The translations under genes were made by a program, and so were the position numbers. From Gallionellaceae bacterium (GTDB lineage: Bacteria; Pseudomonadota; Gammaproteobacteria; Burkholderiales; Gallionellaceae), in assembly GCA_003151655.1 (NCBI GenBank), contig PLYB01000244.1, forward strand, positions 7,254 through 14,623: 7,370 nt of DNA. The letters run 5' to 3'. Shown one piece after another: positions 1 through 4,910 of this stretch (within the stretch, counting starts at the first letter, position 1; each line of letters opens with the position of its first letter). Under the pieces are notes generated by a model. The model made no database searches. It worked only from the letters and a program-made list of their open reading frames with translations, and was not told where the DNA came from.

Positions 1-636
1 GACGAGCTGGCCGACTTGATGATGGTAGTAGGCAAAAAAGTTGAAGAACTTATCGCCCGCTTGGCGCAGAAAGCACGCGCTTCCGGTATTCATTTGGTGC
101 TGGCGACGCAACGTCCGTCGGTGGATGTGATTACCGGACTGATCAAGGCGAACGTGCCGACGCGTGTGGCATTTCAGGTATCGAGCAAAATAGATTCGCG
201 CACAATTCTGGATCAAATGGGGGCGGAAGCTCTGCTCGGACAAGGGGACATGCTCTACCTGCCGCCGGGCACCGGCTACCCGCAACGCGTGCACGGCGCT
301 TTTGTGTCCGATCAGGAAGTGCATCGCGTGATTGAACACCTCAAATCTCATGGCGAAGCGAACTACATCGAAGGCGTGCTGACTTCGATGGAAGAACAGG
401 GCGACGGTGGCGAATTGGATGGCGGCGCGGATGCAGAAGCTGATCCGCTGTACGACCAGGCGGTGGCTGTTGTGCTCAAATCGCGCCGCGCCTCAATCTC
501 ATTTGTGCAACGCGACCTGCGCATCGGCTATAACCGCGCCGCACGCTTGATCGAACAAATGGAAAAAGCGGGCATCGTTACGCCGATGCAGACCAATGGC
601 AATCGCGAAGTGTTAGCGCCAGCGAGGCAGGAATAA
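1..636 (+). CDS. ftsK: DNA translocase FtsK, C-terminal part (5' end outside window)
   Basis: This is the last 211 residues of FtsK, the septum-anchored, ATP-driven DNA pump that moves chromosome ends toward dif and activates XerCD recombination. The frame is open from base 1. It begins inside the motor at the Walker B segment DELADLMM, followed by a run almost identical to E. coli FtsK, including LATQRPSVDVITGLIKAN and the SSKIDSRTILDQ stretch. An acidic linker (about residues 120-145) leads to the gamma winged-helix domain, which reads KOPS sequences. Its recognition helix, RIGYNRAARLIEQME, keeps the Asn, Arg and Glu at the spacing known in E. coli to contact KOPS. The protein ends NREVLAPARQE at the TAA, close to the usual FtsK end, so this gene is intact at its 3' end. 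Inserted DNA starts just downstream. Identification is very secure. Confidence 0.97.
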   Translation, partial: DELADLMMVVGKKVEELIARLAQKARASGIHLVLATQRPSVDVITGLIKANVPTRVAFQVSSKIDSRTILDQMGAEALLGQGDMLYLPPGTGYPQRVHGAFVSDQEVHRVIEHLKSHGEANYIEGVLTSMEEQGDGGELDGGADAEADPLYDQAVAVVLKSRRASISFVQRDLRIGYNRAARLIEQMEKAGIVTPMQTNGNREVLAPARQE

Positions 637-638
637 AT

Positions 639-743
639 TTGCTTGCGGCTAAATATAACGGCTTCCAAATTACTAATGTGTCTGTCGCCAACGGCAGGAT
701 TGCGGAAGGCAATGTTGCGGTAAGATATGTAGCGATGTGCTAG
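639..743 (+). other. Short readable frame after ftsK, possible gene scrap
   Basis: The first bases between ftsK and mrr contain a 34-codon open stretch starting at a TTG two bases after the ftsK stop and ending in TAG. It reads as a plausible globular fragment (for example FQITNVSVANGRIAEGNVAV). No ribosome binding site is visible and I do not recognise the family. It may be the tail of a gene lost at the insertion junction, or chance. The rest of the interval up to base 800 shows no gene, terminator or convincing promoter. Confidence 0.15.
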
Positions 744-800
744 AAGCAGACACCGCCGTTGTCAATAAAGAATATAGTCGGCATCTCAGTGAATTCGAAG

Positions 801-806
801 AAAGGA
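801..806 (+). promoter_or_regulatory. Ribosome binding site deciding the mrr start
   Basis: AAAGGA lies 6 bases before the ATG at 813. This favours that ATG over the in-frame TTG at 759. Homologous Mrr proteins also begin at this position (M-x-V-P...), so the 18 upstream residues are probably not translated. Confidence 0.7.
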
Positions 807-812
807 AACAAT

Positions 813-1745
813 ATGGCGGTGCCATGTTTTCAAGATTTAATGCTACCGTTTCTGCAAATTTGCCAAGATGGGAAAGAAAGAACCGTTTCAGAAGTCGGTG
901 AGGTTATTTCCAGTCAGCTTCACCTAACAGAAGAAGATCTTCAGGAAACAATGACATCAGGGCAAACAAAGTTTTACAACAGAACCGCTTGGGTTAAGTC
1001 CTACTTTGGAAAAGCCTGTTTACTTGATTTTCCATCAAGAGGGAAGTTTAAGATTACACAACGTGGCTTAGAGTTACTAAAAACCAATCCAGCCTCAATC
1101 CGAATTAAGACACTCAATCAATATCCAGAATTTGTTAAATTTCACAAAAAGAATAGTGCTAATGCGGAAGAAAGTGAACAAAATATAAATGCCATTATTC
1201 CGGATGAGTTAGACCCTTCAACGCCAGAAGAGCAACTAGAAAACGTCTATCAAGATTTAAGAAGTCAACTTGCATCAGCCCTGCTTGAAACCATATTAAA
1301 AAATCCCCCCAGTTTTTTTGAACAACTTGTAGTCAATTTGCTAGTTGCAATGGGATATGGCGGATCAAGAAAAGATGCGGGGCAAGCTTTGGGGAAAACT
1401 GGTGATGGCGGGATAGACGGAATTATAAAAGAAGACAAATTGGGACTGGATATTATTTATCTACAAGCAAAAAGGTATGGCGTTGATAAGGTTGTCCCAT
1501 CTCGTGAAGTAAGGGATTTTACGGGAAGTCTTGAAGGTCATGGCGCTCAAAAAGGAGTTTTGATAACGACATCAAGCTTTACAAGGGATGGCATTGAATT
1601 TGTAAAACGCCTTCAACAAAAGAAAATTGTATTGATAGATGGTGAAAAACTGGCGCAATTAATGATTGACAATGATATTGGCGTTTCAACCACCACTACT
1701 TACACAATAAAGAAAATTGATCTCGATTATTTTGATCTCGACTGA
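813..1745 (+). CDS. mrr: Mrr-type methylation-dependent restriction endonuclease
   Basis: This is a 310-aa protein, close to the roughly 300 aa of E. coli Mrr and collinear with it. Mrr is a type IV restriction enzyme that cuts DNA carrying certain foreign methyladenine or methylcytosine marks. In E. coli it is also activated by some foreign methyltransferases and by high pressure. Residues 1-95 form the N-terminal winged-helix DNA-binding domain (start MAVPCFQDLMLPFL; core TSGQTKFYNRTAWVKSYF). An acidic linker spans about 115-145. The catalytic Mrr_cat domain covers about 160-290: FEQLVVNLLVAMGYGG, then TGDGGIDG with catalytic Asp202, then the Q218-A-K220 motif (D-QxK variant of PD-(D/E)XK), then GVLITTSSFT. 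The end, DIGVS...LDYFDLD, matches the family C-terminus, so the gene is complete. It is AT-rich (about 30% GC in a 60-base sample) beside GC-rich ftsK, which suggests horizontal acquisition. No partner gene is evident. Confidence 0.93.
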   Translation: MAVPCFQDLMLPFLQICQDGKERTVSEVGEVISSQLHLTEEDLQETMTSGQTKFYNRTAWVKSYFGKACLLDFPSRGKFKITQRGLELLKTNPASIRIKTLNQYPEFVKFHKKNSANAEESEQNINAIIPDELDPSTPEEQLENVYQDLRSQLASALLETILKNPPSFFEQLVVNLLVAMGYGGSRKDAGQALGKTGDGGIDGIIKEDKLGLDIIYLQAKRYGVDKVVPSREVRDFTGSLEGHGAQKGVLITTSSFTRDGIEFVKRLQQKKIVLIDGEKLAQLMIDNDIGVSTTTTYTIKKIDLDYFDLD

Positions 1746-1766
1746 AATATTACAAATGCAAGCCTG

Positions 1767-1796
1767 CCGGGTGGGCACGATTCTGTGCCCACCCGG
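1767..1796. repeat. Perfect 12-bp-arm palindrome (dispersed-repeat type)
   Basis: CCGGGTGGGCAC (1767-1778) and GTGCCCACCCGG (1785-1796) are perfect inverted copies around the loop GATTCT. The hairpin is strong and lies 21 bases after the mrr stop, but no T-run follows, so it is not a standard intrinsic terminator. It is much more GC-rich than its surroundings. From memory, similar GGTGGGCAC/GTGCCCACC palindromes are scattered in intergenic DNA of many proteobacteria, so I read it as a dispersed REP-like unit. It could still slow or stabilise the mrr transcript end. Confidence 0.75.
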
Positions 1797-1832
1797 TAAC
1801 GGCATGTCGAGCCAACCGCGTGGCCTAATGAT

Positions 1833-1863
1833 AATACTGTTTTCCCCCGCTTTGTTCAGTATT
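1833..1863. repeat. AATACTG / CAGTATT inverted repeat upstream of hicA
   Basis: AATACTG (1833-1839) and CAGTATT (1857-1863) are inverted 7-mers 17 bases apart. The second is part of TCAGTATTG, which recurs exactly at 1915-1923 inside the hicA operator. This may be an auxiliary HicB-binding site or a chance AT-rich match. Confidence 0.35.
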
Positions 1864-1901
1864 GTCGAAGATTCAAAAGCAATTGGTGCCAATAGGAATT
1901 A

Positions 1902-1930
1902 TTGACCATCAATATCAGTATTGATACTAT
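1902..1930 (+). promoter_or_regulatory. Predicted sigma-70 promoter of hicAB
   Basis: The -35 box TTGACC (1902-1907, 5 of 6 to consensus) and the -10 box TACTAT (1925-1930, 4 of 6) are separated by an ideal 17 bases. Transcription should start about 6-8 bases after the -10 box, that is at or next to the hicA ATG at 1937. The toxin message would then have almost no leader, which fits the lack of a Shine-Dalgarno before hicA. Confidence 0.6.
1908..1925. promoter_or_regulatory. Predicted HicB operator in the hicAB promoter spacer
   Basis: ATCAATATCAGTATTGAT has two perfect 7-bp inverted arms around a 4-base centre. It fills the spacer between the -35 and -10 boxes and touches the -10. HicB carries a ribbon-helix-helix domain, and such proteins bind palindromes of this size, so binding here would block RNA polymerase and autoregulate the pair. 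Direct HicB binding is inferred. Confidence 0.6.
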
Positions 1931-1936
1931 GCAAGC

Positions 1937-2185
1937 ATGAGCGGAGCCGATAAAATTCTTGAACAAATGAAGCGTGAACCTGCCAATGTTCGTTTTGGCG
2001 ACTTGCAAAAAGTTTGTGAAATATATTTTGGCAAAGCCCGGCAGCACGGTGGAAGTCATTCAATATTTAAAACACCATGGCAAGGTGATCCGCGTGTAAA
2101 TATTCAGAATGATAAAGGCAAAGCAAAAGCATATCAGGTAAAGCAAGTGCTATTGGCAATTGAACGACTGGGAGTTAAGCAATGA
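1937..2185 (+). CDS. hicA: HicA-type mRNA interferase toxin
   Basis: This is an 82-aa toxin of the HicA family, which has a dsRBD-like fold and inactivates translation by cleaving mRNA. The segment HGGSHSIFKTPWQGDPRVNI contains the conserved G-G-S-H block with catalytic His41, followed by the basic QNDKGKAKAYQVKQVLLAI C-terminal helix that is typical of the family. The ATG at 1937 gives the expected N-terminus (MSGADKILEQMKREP...). No ribosome binding site precedes it, and the predicted transcription start almost coincides with the ATG, so translation may be leaderless. The stop overlaps the hicB start by 4 bases (ATGA). The toxin-first order is the usual HicAB order. The gene looks intact. 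Confidence 0.92.
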   Translation: MSGADKILEQMKREPANVRFGDLQKVCEIYFGKARQHGGSHSIFKTPWQGDPRVNIQNDKGKAKAYQVKQVLLAIERLGVKQ

Positions 2186-2505
2186 ACATAAATCACTACA
2201 CATATCGCGTTACATGGTCACAAGAAGATGGAGAGCATGTCGGCTTGTGCGCGGAGTTTCATTCGCTGTCTTGGCTTGCCCCAACGCCAGAAAAGGCGCT
2301 GGCAGGAATTCGCCGTGTCGTCAGTGAAGTGGTGGCCGATATGCAGGCCGCAGGTGAGCCTATTCCAGACCCGTTATCTGAAAAGAAGTACAGTGGTCGT
2401 TTTATGGTTCGAGTCCCAAGCTTGGTGCATCGTGCATTGGCGACCGAAGCCGCCGAACAACACATCAGCATTAATCGCTTAGTGTCTGCGAAGCTGGCGG
2501 CTTAA
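2182..2505 (+). CDS. hicB: HicB-type antitoxin with ribbon-helix-helix domain
   Basis: This is a 107-aa antitoxin that should bind and block HicA and repress its own promoter. Residues 1-65 form the partly degraded RNase H-like HicB domain (YTYRVTWSQEDGEHVGLCAEF, then LSWLAPTPEKALAGIRRVVSEVV). Residues 71-107 form a C-terminal Arc/MetJ-like ribbon-helix-helix: SGRFMVRVPSLVHRALA for the strand and first helix, then AEQHISINRLVSAKLAA for the second helix. The ATG overlaps the hicA stop (ATGA), and a clear GGGAG at 2170-2174 lies 7 bases upstream. The antitoxin thus has a good ribosome binding site while the toxin has none, which would favour antitoxin excess. The gene is complete. Confidence 0.92.
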   Translation: MNINHYTYRVTWSQEDGEHVGLCAEFHSLSWLAPTPEKALAGIRRVVSEVVADMQAAGEPIPDPLSEKKYSGRFMVRVPSLVHRALATEAAEQHISINRLVSAKLAA

Positions 2506-2508
2506 TGA

Positions 2509-2601
2509 CCAAGCTCATCCGTACTGCAACAGTACACCGCGCTGTTGCGTGCCAAATATAAGGCCAAGCGCAATTTCATAAAACTGCTGGATATGTTGTA
2601 G
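2509..2601 (+). pseudogene. C-terminal scrap of an unidentified protein
   Basis: Immediately after hicB a 30-codon open stretch ending in TAG reads LQQYTALLRAKYKAKRNFI followed by KLLDML. This lysine/arginine-rich amphipathic helix looks like a genuine protein C-terminus, but there is no start codon context, and an in-frame TGA at 2506-2508 closes it upstream. I suspect the residue of a gene removed when hicAB or its neighbours arrived. From memory it faintly resembles the tails of SWIM zinc-finger proteins, but I cannot confirm this. Confidence 0.35.
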
Positions 2602-2614
2602 CAATAACGTTTAA

Positions 2615-2735
2615 GTAGGGGCGTATGGCAATACGCCTTTTTTTAACATTTGACCAAGGGCGTATTGGTGAAACAACTAGCCAATCCACTAAGCCAACAA
2701 GTTGGCAAGTGGCTGGTTATGCCATACGCCCCTAC
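2615..2735. repeat. 121-bp MITE/REP-like element with 16-bp inverted ends
   Basis: GTAGGGGCGTATGGCA (2615-2630) and TGCCATACGCCCCTAC (2720-2735) are perfect inverted repeats. The 7-mer GGCGTAT occurs four times in alternating orientation: 2620-2626 (+), 2631-2637 (-), 2659-2665 (+) and 2724-2730 (-). A further small hairpin, GCCAAC-AA-GTTGGC, sits at 2693-2706, with CCACT/AGTGG flanking it. No target-site duplication is visible directly at the ends and no coding sequence lies inside. The form fits a non-autonomous palindromic element or a pair of REP-like units between hicAB and lolA. Confidence 0.7.
2620..2644 (+). terminator. Rho-independent terminator-like hairpin downstream of hicAB
   Basis: GGCGTAT and ATACGCC pair around the loop GGCA and are followed at once by seven T residues (2638-2644). 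This is the best intrinsic terminator in the window and would end transcripts from hicAB before lolA. It lies within the left part of the inverted-repeat element, so the element may supply the terminator. If it works, lolA needs a promoter downstream. None with good boxes is obvious in 2736-2780. Confidence 0.6.
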
Positions 2736-2779
2736 GAAAAATAATTAAAGGTGTTAAGCTCGTTTTTACGATTAACGGC

Positions 2780-2785
2780 GGAGAG
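2780..2785 (+). promoter_or_regulatory. Ribosome binding site deciding the lolA start
   Basis: GGAGAG lies 5 bases before ATG 2791 but only 2 bases before the adjacent in-frame GTG 2788. The ATG is therefore the likely start. Confidence 0.7.
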
Positions 2786-2790
2786 CGGTG

Positions 2791-3423
2791 ATGTCATATT
2801 TTAGATTTGGGGCGTTGAGGCTCATTTCATGTATTTTATTTGTTCTGCCGTTAGCGGCACACGCTGACGCTACCGACAAGCTGAAAGCATTTGTTGCCGC
2901 CACGCATTCGGCGCAGGCTAATTTCAGCCAGGAGTTGCTGGATAAGAACGGCAAGCGCATTCAATTCGTAACCGGCAAGATGCAGTTTGAAAGGCCGGGA
3001 AAATTTCGCTGGGAATATCAAAAACCGTATGAACAGATCATCGTCGGCGATGGCAAAAAATTCTGGTTGTACGATGTCGATTTAAATCAGGTCACGGTAA
3101 AAAAACTGGACGCGGCACTGGGTAACAGTCCGGCTGCGTTGCTTTCCGGCAATAACGAAATTGAGCGCGGCTTTAACCTGCGTGATCTCGGTATGCGCGA
3201 TGAACTCGACTGGCTACAGGCTGTGCCAAAATCGACCGAAACTTCATTCGCCAAAATCCTGATGGGCTTCAATGCCAAGTCGGAACTGATGGTGATGGAG
3301 TTGCATGACTCGTTCGGGCATCGCACCGTATTGCGTTTCACGGAGCTAAAAAATAATCCGTCGCTGTCATCGCAACAGTTTAAATTTGTTCCGCCCGAAG
3401 GGGTGGATGTGCTGGGTGAGTAA
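2791..3423 (+). CDS. lolA: Outer-membrane lipoprotein carrier protein LolA
   Basis: This is a 210-aa periplasmic chaperone that takes lipoproteins from the inner-membrane LolCDE complex and hands them to LolB at the outer membrane. A signal peptide covers residues 1-25 (hydrophobic LISCILFVLPLAA, cleavage after AHA before DATDKL). The mature part shows the LolA signature ANFSQ (43-47), followed by G-K-M-Q-F-ERPGKFRWEY with the conserved R-P-x-x-F-x-W, then IIVGDGKKFWLYDVDLNQV. The end, LSSQQFKFVPPEGVDVLGE, matches the family. Length and order (ftsK-lolA-rarA) are as expected. Here both normal neighbours have been pushed away by inserted DNA. The nuclease-like gene begins only 5 bases after the stop, so it could use lolA transcription. 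Function is not in doubt. Confidence 0.96.
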   Translation: MSYFRFGALRLISCILFVLPLAAHADATDKLKAFVAATHSAQANFSQELLDKNGKRIQFVTGKMQFERPGKFRWEYQKPYEQIIVGDGKKFWLYDVDLNQVTVKKLDAALGNSPAALLSGNNEIERGFNLRDLGMRDELDWLQAVPKSTETSFAKILMGFNAKSELMVMELHDSFGHRTVLRFTELKNNPSLSSQQFKFVPPEGVDVLGE

Positions 3424-3428
3424 TCTAA

Positions 3429-4910
3429 ATGGCTTGCATACCTAAAACACCAAGCAAATCGCTTTCCCCTGCATTGCAAAAAGTCAAGCCGGGCAGGGAT
3501 CAATTCGAACAATTTAAGGTAAGGCTGTCTGGTCTTGTTGATCAGATAAACAGCAGTCCGAACGAGAGCGAAGAGCACCACAAAAATCATATTTCAGATT
3601 TTCTGAAACACGTTTTTAAATTCCCTGCTTACTTCATCAATACCAATGATCGAATCGATCTGGTTATCCATAACGGCAAATCTGCCACAGATAGTGTTGG
3701 CGTAATCATTGAAGTAAAACGCCCATCCAACCATGCGGAAATGCCGACGAAGGACAATATCAATGTCAAGGCGATGCAGGAGTTGGTGCTCTATTATCTG
3801 CGTGAGCGCATCACCGCCAACAATCTTGCGGTCAAGACATCCTACGGACGAATAAATACATTTGCAATTTTTACTGAGAAGGCCACTCAGCTGTTAGCTG
3901 CTAAAGCAGTTTGCACTTTAATAATTCCAGACTCTATATGTAACATCGACTATTACATGAAGCTTAGAAAGTTTCTGCTAGATGGTTACACATTGCACGA
4001 GATTGTCGAGTTGGGTGATGGTGTATTTGATGAGGCTGTTGTTCCCGCCATTATTTTTTCTTTCTCAAATATTTGTGCATCAAATAACATCATTAAAATT
4101 GGCCATAAGAGTTCATCAGTTGACAATAACAAATACGAAATTCCCCAGCTTTACTATTACAAAACACCTAAATTTTCGTTCAACCTGCATGTTGATGAGC
4201 TATTTGTAAAGGTTCAGTCACTTCTGGAGACAGGGGGAGCATCTTTGTTGAAAGATGTTGCTGACATAAAAATTGGAATCTGTACCGGTGGTAATAGTAA
4301 GCATCTATCTAACTCACCAGTTTTCAGTAACTCTAAAAAAGTATTGCAAGGAAGGGATATAAACAGATACGCACTTCAATACAATAATCTTTACGTTAAT
4401 TACGACAGGGCTGAATTACTTAGGGCTCGGGATGAAGCAATTTTTATTTCTGAAGAAAAGCTGCTAATGAGGCAGACTTCTGACAAGCTTATTCTTACCT
4501 ACGACGACAAACAACATTACACAATCGATTCTTTATTCATAATTCACTCAGATAAAATAAAACTGAAATACTTATTAGCACTTTTAAACTCAAAGCTGCT
4601 TAATAGGCAGTATCAGAAACTGAACCCTGAACAGGGGAGAGTTTTTGCTCAAGTAAAAATTGACTATGTAAATGAATTGCCTATTGTTGTTAACGAAGGT
4701 TACATTGATATCATGGTTGGTCTGGTTGATAAAATCTTAGCTCTAAAAAATCAAAATTCAAGAGCCGATACCTCTGTCCTTGAAAATGAAATAGACCAGT
4801 TGGTTTACGAATTGTATGACCTAACCCCCGAAGAAATCGCCCTTGTGGAAGGGGATAAGGGGCAGGGATTACCCGTGCCGCCCATCGCTGAGACAGAGGT
4901 GGCCGAGTGA
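3429..4910 (+). CDS. Type IIG restriction-modification protein with methyltransferase core deleted (nuclease + target-recognition chimera)
   Basis: This 493-aa protein looks like the two ends of an Eco57I-like type IIG enzyme joined in frame. Residues 25-136 match the N-terminal nuclease region: SPNESEEHHKNHISDFL, then RIDLVIHNGK with Asp77 and IIEVKRP with Glu95/Lys97 (PD-(D/E)XK), then MQELVLYYLRERITANNLAVK. In relatives this is followed by a region like HLIATNIYEWFIFDA and hundreds of residues with the AdoMet motif and NPPY. Here residue 137 jumps to TSYGRINTFAIFTEK, LLAAKAVCTLIIPDS and KLRKFLL, which normally come after NPPY. Residues 225-430 are the TaqI-like specificity domain (VLQGRDINRYA, then LLALLNSKL, then GRVFAQVKIDYVNELPI). 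The usual end ELYDLTPEEIALVEG is present, plus a GC-rich 20-residue tail. NPPY is absent. GC falls from about 50% before the join to about 30% after it. Activity is uncertain, but the open frame may reflect selection or recent origin. Confidence 0.85.
   Translation: MACIPKTPSKSLSPALQKVKPGRDQFEQFKVRLSGLVDQINSSPNESEEHHKNHISDFLKHVFKFPAYFINTNDRIDLVIHNGKSATDSVGVIIEVKRPSNHAEMPTKDNINVKAMQELVLYYLRERITANNLAVKTSYGRINTFAIFTEKATQLLAAKAVCTLIIPDSICNIDYYMKLRKFLLDGYTLHEIVELGDGVFDEAVVPAIIFSFSNICASNNIIKIGHKSSSVDNNKYEIPQLYYYKTPKFSFNLHVDELFVKVQSLLETGGASLLKDVADIKIGICTGGNSKHLSNSPVFSNSKKVLQGRDINRYALQYNNLYVNYDRAELLRARDEAIFISEEKLLMRQTSDKLILTYDDKQHYTIDSLFIIHSDKIKLKYLLALLNSKLLNRQYQKLNPEQGRVFAQVKIDYVNELPIVVNEGYIDIMVGLVDKILALKNQNSRADTSVLENEIDQLVYELYDLTPEEIALVEGDKGQGLPVPPIAETEVAE
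4895..4900 (+). promoter_or_regulatory. Ribosome binding site for the coupled ATPase gene
   Basis: AGAGGT lies 6 bases before the GTG start at 4907, inside the end of the preceding gene. It supports the GTG start and translational coupling through the GTGA overlap. Confidence 0.6.

Noticed and set aside
759..778. TTGTCA followed by TATAGT as an mrr promoter
   Set aside because: The two boxes are only 8 bases apart, far from the 16-18 needed, and no alternative pairing looked good.
759..812. Longer mrr start at TTG 759 adding 18 residues
   Set aside because: ATG 813 has AAAGGA at good spacing and matches where Mrr family proteins begin; the extra residues have no family counterpart.
1717..1905. 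62-codon plus-strand frame after mrr
   Set aside because: It overlaps the end of mrr and reads through the palindrome; there is no ribosome binding site and no protein-like pattern.
2228..2482. 84-codon plus-strand frame inside hicB
   Set aside because: It is out of frame within a well-supported antitoxin gene; its composition follows from the hicB codons.
2788..2790. GTG start for lolA one codon upstream
   Set aside because: It lies only 2 bases from the GGAGAG ribosome binding site, whereas ATG 2791 has better spacing.
3087..3590. 167-codon minus-strand frame across lolA and the next gene
   Set aside because: It is antisense to two clear genes, and the product has no domain or signal. 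It is a shadow frame.
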